This document shows, in pieces, positions 49,101 to 61,100 of a DNA stretch of 64,000 nucleotides (positions within the stretch are counted from its first letter, which is position 1; every line of letters starts with the position of its first letter). Source of the DNA: Trogon surrucura (lineage: Eukaryota > Chordata > Aves > Trogoniformes > Trogonidae); NCBI GenBank assembly GCA_020746105.1, contig CM036628.1:21409191-21473190 (forward strand). The letters are read 5' to 3'. The notes beneath the pieces were generated by a model. That model had not been told where the DNA came from, did no database searches, and saw only the letters and a program-made list of their open reading frames with translations. Made by a program: the position numbers and the translations under genes.

Positions 49101-52100
49101 TCAAAACCCCTTGAGAAAACAGCTTCTCACCTTGGCAGCACGCTCTGACAGATTACTGCCAGTTCACAACGTGACAAACTACGCACGCATGACAAACCCG
49201 TTTGCTTCTGCCAAAGACAAAGGTCTCCCGAAGAGACCATCGAGTGCAAACACGGTGCCCAGAGCCAGGGTCCAGCCCCCCCTCCCCGCTCAGCTGCACA
49301 AGGGGCCTGATCCGAACCCTCCTGACGTCAAGGCAGCTTTTCCACAATCCCTGCTGACTCCTGGGATCAGCCGGCAAATCTCCGCTTTCCCAGCCCCCGG
49401 TGTAATCGTCAGTAATCCCAGGCAGAGGAGGGGTGAAGAGGAGCCCTGAGAACACCTGGGCAGCCAGAGCCCCGCGGGCAGCGACAGCCCCGCACACCGA
49501 ACCCGCATCTGCGGCGGAGCTGCTGACTCCCTCCGCAACGGAGCTGCGGGCTCCCTCCGCAACGGCGGGACCCGGCACCGGCTGGAGCGTGTCAGGAACC
49601 CCGTACCGGCCCCGAGCTTCTCCTCCTCCCGGACTACAGCAGCAGCAGCAGCAGCAGTCAGGGAGACCCGCTGCCGAGCACCGGCCCGCCCAGCAGCGCT
49701 TTACCCCGGCAGCCGGAGCCGTTCCCGGCGGCGGCATCCTCCGGGGCCGCTGCCTCCTGGAACCCGCCCCCGGCTCGCCCCCCCGCACCCACCTCACCTC
49801 ACCCCACCCCGCCCCTCACACCCCCTCCACCCCCCCGCAGGCTCCCAGGGACCCGCAGGTTTCTGATTTACCTTCGGGCTGTGCTGCGCCCCTGTAAAAA
49901 CGCGCTGCTTCCGAGCGGAGCGCAGGAAGAAGAAAAGGAGGAGGAGGCGGGGGGAAAGGGGGTGGCGGACCCTCCGGTCCCGGTGCCAGCCGCGGCTCCG
50001 GCCGTTGTCGGTGTGCGCTCAGCGGCGGCAGGTGCCGAGGGGGGTCGGGGGGGCCGAGCTCCGCCCGCCGCCCCCCGGACCCGCCCCCGCCCCACCCCGG
50101 TCCCTGCCGGCACCTCCGCCCCCGGCGTTCGGCAATGGCCGCCCCCCCTCCCTCCGCTCCCGGGCCGGGCACACCGAGCAGCCGAAGCCCCCCCGGGTCG
50201 TTTCCCCGCAGAGACGAGCCCCCAGGGGCGGATTTGGGGCAGCGCTCTCCCTGCCCATCGCACTGAGGAGGGGGGGACAGTTTTCCCGGCCGCTCCCACG
50301 GGGCTTTTTTTTTTTTCCCCAGAAACCCCCTCACGCCGCCGGGGATTTTCTCGCTCGGTAGTTACCCCGCTCCGACAGCCCAGGGCAGGGAAGATCCTTC
50401 CCACGCCGAACAGGTCCTGTGGCCCGGCTGCCGGGTCCCGGACCGGCGCCACACGTGGCAGGACGACCCGCAGACTGTTTGCGGAAAGAAGGAGAACAGG
50501 GCGAGTAGGTTCTGGAAAAGAGGGGCTAAAAGTTAAAAAAAAACCCACACTGGACAAGAAGCTTGGTGATGAACACTGACCACAGGAGAGACAGGCAACG
50601 ATTTGGTGTGGGACGACCAGAGGAGCAGGAGGGAGAGCAGGTACACTGCAGGGATGCCACCAACCACTTCTTCTCTTGAAATTACTGTTTGGAGGGTTGC
50701 CCAAGCACCCTAACATGGGAGGATCAAGGGAAAAAAAACACAGAGGGTTTTATTTCCATTGTTTTTGTAGTCTGAGAGGCTTTTGATGCTCACCTCCTTC
50801 CTTCCTTCCAGAGCCCCAAGCTCCTGCCCATCCTCCCACCGAGCTCCCAGCCATGGCCCAGTGTGCCCCAGATCTCTCCTCCGGAGGGAAGGGGCTCTCA
50901 AAGAGGCCATTGTTGGCTCAAAAGACTTTATAGAGTTTCGTGTGAGGGAGCCTCTTGACAGCCCGAGACCGGGGGCGTGGGCCGAAGCTGCTGCTGGAGA
51001 GCAAGCAGCTGGTGCCATCCCCAGGGTCAGCTATGGCACTGGTGGGGACTGTGGAAGATCACTGCAACAAGGAGCAATGGGAGCACCCCGCTACAGAGCC
51101 GCTGTGGTCAGAAAGGGGGGTCAGGGTATCAGGAACTGAGCTGAGCCTTGACCTCCCAGAAGTACCAATATCCATGAAGCACAGCTCCCCAGCTCCTGGG
51201 GAAGGTGACAGAAAGGGACAGAAGGTGAGAAAAAGCTCTGGAAACACATGATGGGTGGAAAACCTCCAGGTGCTGACCACCAAGCCAGCACCCCAGGGGT
51301 GGCTGGGATGAGTAGTTCACTCTGGCCCCATTAAGCGGGAAAGGGGCAGAAAGATGTGGTTCCGTTCCCAGCACAGAGCTTACAACACTTCTAGCTGCCA
51401 CGGGCTCGCCTCCCGCCTGGCCCCGTGGTGGGTCGGGCAGCCCCAACAGCACAGTGACAGCCAGCGGAAAAAGCGCTCGGCTCAGAGGAGGAGGATTTCA
51501 AGTATTTTCCACTCATTTCCTCATGCAAAATGGGAACGAGAAGGGCGTGGGGGTAGAGAGGCAGGAAATCACCCAGAGACACTGAGCTATAAACAAGCAG
51601 CAAAGAGGGCAGGACCGTAGCAGCCGGCCCCTGCAGACCCCCACCGGCCCCACTTGCACCAGGGCGGATGCTGGGAGGAGCAGAGATCACTCGTACCACA
51701 CACACCCACCACGACACCCCTGTGAATGAGCCACATTCACCCGTGCCGATATTAATAGTTCCCAGCATGTTGCCCAGGAACATCGGAGCTCCCGCGGGCT
51801 CGCCTGCAGCCCCCTCGCCGTGGCACAAGGCACCCAGTGTGTGCAGGGGCTCACACGGGGCTCCCAGCAAAGGGGTAATGCCGGCAGGCAGGGGGACAAG
51901 GGATGGAACAGCCTGGAGTGCACAGAACAGCCTAGAGTACAGCCCTGGAGCACATGGAATAACTTGAAGCACATGGAATTAATTGCCCGGAGCATATGGA
52001 ATTAATTGCTCGGAGCATATGCCCTCCCAGGCAGGGCAGGGAAGGTCTGAGGTGCCCTGCTCAGCCCCTGGACAAGCACCCCCAACAAGGGTAGAGGAGC

Positions 52101-55100
52101 TGATCAGGGTGATCCAGAGGCGGGGCTGAGAAAGGATAGGAAAAATATCCAACAAAGGCCCTTTTGGGGTGCCTGGATACTAGGAAAAAACGTCAGGAAG
52201 GGTGAACAAGCTGGGGAGCTGCCTCCTCCTCCTCCTCCCAGCAGGGAGCGTGGGGACCACCTTTCTGGTCAGGACACTCAGACCTAAACCTGGGAAAGCT
52301 CCAGTAACAGGCTTGAAGGAATAATTTGGGGGACAAACCACATGGCCAGGCACGGGCTGAACCCCTCTGCCAGGCACGGATGCTCCAGAAATACTGATGC
52401 TGAAAAGAAACCGATTTTTTGGGCTGGATCAAACACTGCCCCAGCATCCAAGAACAGAGCACCTCCAGGTGTGAGGGGCTCACGGACACGCGTGCCTTAT
52501 CCCACCCAGCCGGGTTGGGGTGCAAAGGAGTACTGCACCCCAGGCTCCAGCAGGACCCCAGCAGCAGCGGACAGGAGCTTGCAAAGGCCGCAGCATCCCG
52601 GCAGTCACCCGCCACCAGCATCTCCCACGCGTGACACCCCCGCGGTCCCCGGGAGCCGCGCGGTAAAGGGGCCCCCCCTGCTGGCGGCGGAGCGCCACAC
52701 TCCACGCGAGATGAAAACAGCGGGGAGCGGTCAAAAGAAGGCAACGACTTCACGTAAGGCAAGAAAAAAAAAAAAAAAAATACCACGAATCCCCAGGAAA
52801 AGTGTTTTCACTGCAGCTGAGCACCTGCCCTGAAAGGAAAACCCACGCACCCACCAGGAGCACGTCCCTTGCGGCAGTCGTTACCTGCCGTTCTTTTTTC
52901 CGACAACAAAAATAAACGTGGGAAAATAAAAAATGTTAGCATTTTGTTTCAGGTGTATAAATAAAAACCATCCACAGAAGTGAACAAAGCAGGAGCGGGT
53001 GTCCTGGGGTAAATTTACTCAACATGCTCGGGGGACTCTTCCTCTATTCGTGCAAGTGTTATTCAGGTTTCATAATTTTCCACCGCCGCAGCCCTTCAGA
53101 GCTTGGGGTGCCCAGAACCATCCCCCAAGGAGCCCCAGCCAAACATCCCCGAGAGGAGGAGGAGGAGGATGGCTTCAATATTGCTGTTTACAGGAGGAAA
53201 ATCAGGGGACAGGAGTTGCCTGTCCCACACGAAATGTCAGCTGGAGCTGGCGTCGGCAGCTGCACCAGGACAGCGGGCAGGGTTTCACCAGCCCCGAATT
53301 CCCCAGCTTCCAAGGGAGGAGGGAAAGAGGGAGGGAAAGAGAAACTCGGAGACGGACGCACAACAGCATCATTCATGGGAGCTTGACTTTGTGCAACAAG
53401 GGTCCTGTGTCTGGCCCCGAGCTCTAGGCAATTAAACAGCAGCCACAGATCTCAGAGAAACAGCAGGAATTTATCTGAGGAATCCGGATTATGTGGCCAG
53501 CACCAAACGAGAGCAAAAAGCCTCCATCCCCGAGAAGGTAAACACGTCACGGAGCAATGAGAAGCAGCGACCAGCTCAATCGCCCCGACTGTTCCTGCTT
53601 CGCCCACCCGTGCCGGAGCCTCCTCCCGTTACACCGCGGGTGGGGGGGTCACCGCTCCTGATTCTCCCTTCGTGCAAACTGCTCCATCAAACAACCCAGG
53701 CCCCCTGGTCCCACCGTATTTGCACCAGGGCTGTAATCCGGGCGTCACCGGCGATGCCCCGGGGGATGCGATCCAGCTCAGCTCCTGCAGGACCATCAGG
53801 CACCGAGGGCTGCCTGGCAGCAGGCGTCAGGGTCAACGTGATGATGATTCACGTGTCCCACGTTTCATCTGCATCCACCTACACCTGAGTCATCAATGGT
53901 CCAGCCCCACATGGCACTGGCGTACCTGGGAACGTTCTCCCTGCCTCCCCTTTGGAGAAGGCATTCAAAAGAAAGAATCAGCATGATCAGACTGGCCTGC
54001 GAACACCTCACACCTCTTTTTTTCCCATCTGGCCTCTCACGCTTTGAAGGCAAACCACGTGAGTGTTACAGAGCACCCACAAAGGCCAGGTTTGCTTGCA
54101 CAGCCCAGTGCCGCCCCCATGTGCAGCCAAGGTCTCTCCAGGAGTACGCACAGGTTATTTCAGAAGTGGGAAACATCCCCCTTCTTCACACTTTTAAAGC
54201 GGCTGACGTGTCCAAGCTCTTAACCAAAGACAAACCATCGCACAACCAAACCTTTCTGTCTGTTTTCAGTGTATTTTCTCATTATAATTTCAGGAAAAGT
54301 AACCACACTCAAAGCTGCCCTCTCGATCCTTTGGGTCTGATGCAAACCACCCAGGGGATGTAGATACAAATGTACTTTCTCGCCTGCAGTTTCTTTCCAG
54401 GCTCTTTGTCGCTGCCATGGGAAAAACTGGGACATTCCGGGTGCGAGGCAGCCAGAGGGGCCTTTTCCCAGCTGACACGAGGGAAAAATGTCTCTCTAAC
54501 CAAGGCTTTTCCTCTCTGGCCTTCAAAGAGAATCATCCAATTGATGACAGGATCCTGCTGTTCCAAGAGGGGAATCTGCATTTTGTTAACTACAGGAAAC
54601 AGAAAAACTTCCAGACCCTGCAATTAAAGCAGTTTTGCCTAGAGATTGAAAAGGTGACGTGAGAACAAGCCAAAAGCGTTTAAAACTGCTGCAGGCCACG
54701 ACATTAACAGGAGCCCTTTGCGTGCTCATATCACCGCCGCGGTGATTAACCGCTGCCCAGGTGAATTAAGCGAGGATGACATTCCATGCCTGGCTCCGTG
54801 GACTCAGAAGGGATAGGCACAGGGATAGGCAGTGCCCAGCACAGCGCTGAGACCCGTGTTCTACCAAAACAGCGCAGAAAGCACCTAAATGCCCCAAAAT
54901 ATCCCCAGGAAGTGACAGGTAGGGAGTGCCAGAGCCTGCAGCCGTAGCTCTGGCCAGAGGCTTTAGCACAAGTTTACCTTCCGTGGGAAATCAAACCAAC
55001 TTGGGTAAATACGTATCAGAGAGCTCAGGGGCTCAAAAATAACCACAACTGTTCACTGGGAAGGCTGAAAAGGAAACACTGGAGATTGTGTCTCGAGCCC

Positions 55101-58100
55101 CTGGAGATGCTGTCCCCAGCTCCTGAGAAAACATCTGACGGAAAGAAGCATAAACTGTTGGTTAGCACTGAAGCTGCACTGGCAGGCTGATTTTGAGTCT
55201 TGTTTAGGAATTATCTTTTCATGTTTTTTTAAATGTTTTTCCTACACAGAGCTAATTACTAACCATTTTACACTAGTTACCCAGAGGACCAATTCCTAGT
55301 GCTAGGAAACTGCCCAGAAGTAAGGTCATGCAGGCTGTAGCAGAATGAAAATGAGGGTATCTGAGAAACAACTCCCTTCATGAAAAATGACCAAAAAGTG
55401 TGGCAGAGCTTTCCCAAGCTGCTCCCAGGCCAGCCCAGCGGGACGTGGGGTCTGGAGTCACTTTGGGACAGAGGTTGGCGTTCAGCGTCAGCTGAGCCCA
55501 AGACTGACCCTGGGGGTGGGCAGGGAAGAGGAACGAGCAACCAGGCTCTGTGTCACTCCAAACCCACAAATAAGCACATTCAGTTCAGCTTTTCTACCTC
55601 CTACAGCTCGCTCGGGATCCAGTCTCGTGACCATGTTTTCCACCACCTAACAGGCAGCTATTTCTCGGGGAGTTTCAGAAGTCCCCACAAAGGGGTCCCT
55701 GCAGCCACGTCCAGCATCCCACCCCACGGGTCTCCTCCCCTACACGGCTGCTGCAGCCGGAGGCTGGTCCCTGCACCTCGCCTGCCCCGGCACAGCCGCC
55801 CACCCTGCCAGCCCTCACTCACTCTTCCCTTTCAGGCACCTACAGAAAATCACATCCTAATCCTTGTCTTCTCCCCCAAAACCCAGAGCACGGAGCCTGC
55901 AGGCACACACTGGGTGAGGAACGAAGGGCTGGGGCTGCAAACCGACAGAACCAGCGCAAGAGATTTTCATGTAAAGAGAGAAGAAGAATAACTCAGCTGT
56001 GACAACATATCAACAACAGCTAAATTTAGCGGGTTATTTTTGGAGATCCAGATGCTGGATAAATACAATCTTATTATTTCATGCAGGGGCAAAAGTTCAG
56101 CAGAGTCCCTCGTGCTTCTTTTCTCTATTATTTCACCACGTTCAGCTGCAGGAGCCCACTTCTGAAATACTGTGACATCCTCATCGCCTGGCCACACCAA
56201 AGGTAGATATCAGCTCAGTCCCCATCCCTCGACAGTTAGGGGAGGCCACTGCTGAAGGACTTTCACAAAGCGTGCTCCCCACCCTGCCTATGGAGAGGCC
56301 CGATGCTGTTGTCAGCAGGAATTTACTCGGAGGATGCAGTTTTGCATGCACGGCTAGTGTGCGAGCCTTTCCTTTCGGCTTTGTCCAGAACAATACGCGG
56401 GAAGCGAACGTCCAAGAGGAAGCAGAGGGTTGGGAAATCCATGGAAACCCGGCCCCGGTTGGGGTTGCTCCAGCAGGATGGCTCAGGTCCCACACAGCCT
56501 GGGGAGGAGACTGTGCTGTCATCTTGAGAGTTGAGGTCCTCCTGGTCCTCCAAAGAGACTGAAAACTCATCAGGGAAGGGAAGAGTATCTCCCAAGACCA
56601 CTGTCTGAATGTTTTCTTAAGCGACCCCCATTTGTCAGAGCACTTTCTAGGGATGGCCAGCTGAGAGGACAGCAAGCAACTGCACTGGCCTCATCTCAGA
56701 GCTCTACAACTCCAGCAGAGCAGAGTGCAAACCGACGGCAGTCTTGCTCCAAGTCCAGCAGAATTCATGTGAATCCGCCAGCTTCAGCCACGTCACTGCA
56801 GATCACGGTGGCAACGGGCAGCCCAGCTCCGCTCCAGCTGATGTCCCCAGTCACAGGTGACAAATCCTTTGGTGTCAGACCCCACAGGTGCTCACACAGG
56901 CCAGGGCTCCTGCTGCTCCTGTGCCAGCGTGACACTGAGCATCCCTCTGGCAGCGTGCTGCTCCTCAGGCTGGGACAGGGACCTGCAGCTGGGGCTGGGC
57001 TGCTGTGAGTGTTGCTGAGCCTTCACCAGGAGAGACTTGGGTTTTACAGGCAGTTTTAACTAAGGGGAAAGGACTACAAATACACTTCCCCTCAAAAATC
57101 CTAGCCATGGCCCTGTAGGAGTCTTCCCTACCCCCTCCCTTGCACAGGGCTCTTTAACCCATTTTAACAAGCTCTTGATATTCATGTTGTTAATCTCTCC
57201 TGTGAAAGGGCAAGAGAGACCACCCAGGATTACCTCTGGAGCTCTGTTCACAAAGCACCTTTTGTTGCCCAGAGCTTTCCTGTGCTCTGCCAGGCTCAGA
57301 GCCCACCTAACCCCTCCATGGGCGAGGAACTAGAGGCCGGGGCGCTGCCCTCCAGGCAGGGGAACGCTCGGAGGTCCCTGGGCATGTCCCACAGGCTCCT
57401 GCAGGGCAGCAGGTCCAGTCCCACAGCTGCTCCTGCCTTTGCTGCCCAGAGCCACCACCCGAGAGGACCTGTCCCCAGCTCCATGCTGAAAGCCAAGGAG
57501 CTGACGCGGGACAGAGGAGCGCTGCTGGGTCCCTCCGCTTTCGGAGCTGCAGAGAGCTAGTGACGGCGAGCTGCCTGCAGGACCAGGCCAGGCTCACTCC
57601 TGGAGGTGTCACTGAGAGAAGAGCCTCCATTAGACCAACTAATGAAACTATAAAATGCAGCTCGTCTACCCATCTTTCTCACCACGCCTGGGACCAGGGC
57701 TGCTTCCCTGGGGTGCAACACGAGGGCAGAGTGAGATTCAGAGTGTTCTCTGCAGCTGGCAGAGTGGTGGCCAGGACCAGTGACACAGTATCAGAACAGG
57801 TTTGGCAGCGGGGCCCTGCAGCATTCTCACCACGAGAAGCTGCCTGTGCCCCATCCTGAAGCCCTGTCCCCGTCCCCATCCTCACAGGTGCACTTCTCCT
57901 CCTCCCACAGAACATCACCAGCCTCCAGCCTCCCCAGCACCTGTGAGACCCCCAGGTCTCTCCCCCTGCCCCTGCAGAGGGACAGTTTGGGCAGAAGCAG
58001 CCCATGGACACATGCACAATAACCACAGATCGGCCGGAGCTGCACTGTGATGCTCTCCTGCCTGGCTGTGGCTGGTGAGACATCTCAGAGGCGCAAAGCT

Positions 58101-61100
58101 GAGGGGCGTCCAAGCTGCAGGAGACCCTTCTTCCTACAGCTCAGCAATTTCAAGGCTCTGGAGCCCCTAATGAGCTTATCTGCAGAGCACTAAGCTGTTG
58201 GCAGTAAAGAAGAGAGGAACTGAAAAGGAAACAGAAAGGAGCAGAGCCAAAGCTGAGGCTGGGCTGAGGGAAGGGCTCACCCTGCCAGCAAGTGGGCTCA
58301 CACCTCCCTGAAGGACGGCTCCACGCACACCACGGCCGGGATGTCACAGTACTGATGGGCGACCACTGCAACGTACAGCCAAGCCGCATTTGCGGCCAGG
58401 GTGGGGAAAGGAAGGGGTGAAGGAGAAGCTGGGCACATCTTGGGAGATCCCTCCTGCACTGCTGGGGCTTGGTGGGTGCCCCCTGCTCACACTGCCTCAT
58501 GCCAGTTGTCTTTGAGAAATAACAGTTTGGGGAAGGAAATCATACTGCTGGCAGGAGAAACCAGGAGCCCAGTGAGGGGACGGTCCTCTTCTGGCAATCC
58601 CTGCCCACCCCCCAGAGAGAGCATTCCTGCCCTGAAAACCATTGTTGCAGCTTACCTGCATCTTTTTTATCTTCTACCAATGTGAAACACTGTGAAAAGA
58701 AAGAAAAAAAAAATAACAGAAATCACTTTGACATCTTTGTGATTTTCACATTCATAGACTCCAACCTCTCGCATTTGGGCTCGGTCCCCGCTCCAGTCTC
58801 CTCTGTCAGCACAGAACTGGACCAGCCGCGCCCGCTCCAGCTCCGAGGACATGCAGAGCTTGTCCCAAGGGCATCAGCCCCACTGGATTTAAACCACCTG
58901 TGCTAAACGCAGCACAGAGGACCGCAGAGCACGCTGTGCCCGGCATGTGCCCATCACTGTGGCTCCCCGCCTGCTGGAAGCTATTGGTGGAGGAGCAGCA
59001 GCCAGGATCAGGGGCTCTGCATCCCTGGTGTGGGCAAGGGAGTCAGGGAGAGAGGGAGGGCTGCAGAGATGGACCTTTCTGACCCACAGCTTAAAAAAGG
59101 TGCTGTGAAATCGCCAGAGAGCGGACAGGTAGAGATGCAAGAGCTGCATGAGCCACTCACACACCGTGCATCATGCCCGGGTCTGCTCCCATGCTGGAGC
59201 TGGGTCTGGCTCTGGGGAAGCCTCAGCGAGGCTGGGGTCCTCCCAAACATGTCCCTTGGTATCCATGTGGCCGCACAGCTGGCAGTGGAGATATCGACGT
59301 TTAAATCACATTAGCAGGTCTGGGAGCAGAGTGTACAATGGTGTCTGCAGGCACGGAAAGCCAACAATAAAGAAAGGATAAAAAAAAAAAAAGCTGAGAG
59401 TAGGCTGAGGCTGGGCTCTGGCTCCCCAAGCCTTTCCATGGGCACAGCACAGGGCTGGGGAAGGGGCCACCAGCACCGCCCGCAGTGGTTGCCCCTCGAC
59501 TCCTGCAGGGACAAAGCCAAGGGAAACGGGATTTACAGACAGCAGAGCCTCGCCAGTACACATGGGACGATGGTGATTTGCACGGAGGTGGAAGAGCAGG
59601 AGGGTCTCCAGGAGAGTGCAGAGCCCAGGGACCTTCCGAGCCCCACTCTGTGTGCAGGCGAGCCCCCTCAAGCACAGCAGGGACAGAGGTGCTGGCAGGG
59701 ATGGCTGCAGGAATGCAGCGCGCTGCCGAGCTGGCCTTTCCCACGGGCCGCACGGGACCCCTCTTCCTGCCGGGACCGAGGGGGAGACGATCTGAGCCAT
59801 CACCATTCCACAAGGCTTCTCACGGCCGAGAGGTGCCCAGCTTCTCGCTGCAGCCCCGCAGCGTGCCTGTGGGTGCAGGGGCGAGGTCACTGGGCTCCTC
59901 CAGCTCATTTGGCTCGCTGAAGGAGCTCTGTGCTCCTCAGGGAGACCCTGATGGCACGTGGGCGACTGGAGAGCATCAGAGCCAAAACTGTTTGTACAGG
60001 GAGCGATTGCTGGGACCCCTCTCATGTCTGTTATCACCAGCTCTGCAAACACCACCCAGCATGGGAGATGCCCTCGGAGCCAGACAAGGTCTGGCAGGTG
60101 ATGAGGTGGAACTGCTCCCCCAGACTATCACAAGGGCAGGGAAAGCTGGTCTTTGTGCTAAGGTGGCTTTGGGCATCCTCCTCTCGCCTGCCATCATGTT
60201 CTAACACTTTTTTCCCCGCAAAATCTTCCGTGAGCACAGCTTCACCTCATTTAACCTCAAAAGCTTTAATCCCACGGACAGAGCCCAGCACGTTTCTCCC
60301 TCTTCAAGAAATTCCTCCACTGTTCATGTCAAGTAGCTGAGCAACACCGGCAGAGGGGGGGAAGCGGGAGACTGGGCTGAAACAGAAGCCTCAGCCCTGC
60401 ACGAGGCCATTGCTGCTTGCCCAGGGAATCCAGGAGGGTGGTGTCCTCTGTCCCTTCGGCGTCCCCCAAAGCCCAGCCAGCCCTGGGAGCCACTCCCTGG
60501 CTGCCCCTACCCTGCAGCCTCACGCTCCGCGAGGGCTCACGGATGTTTCCGTGAGGACGATGGCAGTGATGCAGCTCACAGGGACAAGGAGGGTTAACAA
60601 GGACTTGCTAAGCTCTTTAGAGACAGCAGGGACAAGATAGCCACTAATATTACTATGAATTTCACAAATGTCATTTTTAGACTCAACTATTTTAAGCTTT
60701 GCTTTAAAACCCCGGGGGAACAGCACGCATTCCGCATCCACCACGGCAGACCCACTCGCTTGACGCAGCTGGCGTACAGCACTGGTTGTGAAGAGACTTT
60801 ACTGCTTTTTCCAATGTGAAGCTCCTGAAATCCATACTGACAATACCTCCAAAATCTACCCAGTCCACCTACCGCCACAGCACAAGCTGCAAAACGATAA
60901 ACCCAACACAACAAAGAGGGGCAGCCAGGGAGGAGGAGTTGCACATTATTAAGGCGGCAGATGAGGAATTAAAGCCAAATGAAAAATACCAGATGCCACG
61001 AGAACCGCTGCTGCAGGAAATTAAAAACTCTGGGCCTCCAGTCTCGCTATTCCTTTGTCATCCCACTCGCAGCCTCCCCAGGTCAGCAAAGCCAGACGTG

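Larger units (their letters stand above)
28213..58655 (-). other. STARD8: STARD8 intron 2, about 30 kb
   Basis: This intron occupies nearly half the window. It holds two candidate alternative first exons (29.6 and 35.1 kb), a strong CpG island (49.4-50.5 kb), the simple repeats listed separately and AT-rich motif blocks near 38985-39200 and 54690-54780. A CpG-rich patch lies at about 35270-35470. No embedded gene on either strand is supported. Its length and these signals suggest that it is the main regulatory region of the gene. Confidence 0.8.

Noticed and set aside
49868..50716. 282-codon open frame on the minus strand in the CpG island
   Set aside because: It is rich in Gly, Pro, Arg and Ala as expected from CpG-dense DNA. 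It runs into the proposed donor and stops just beyond it, and it is in the wrong phase for the SAM exon.
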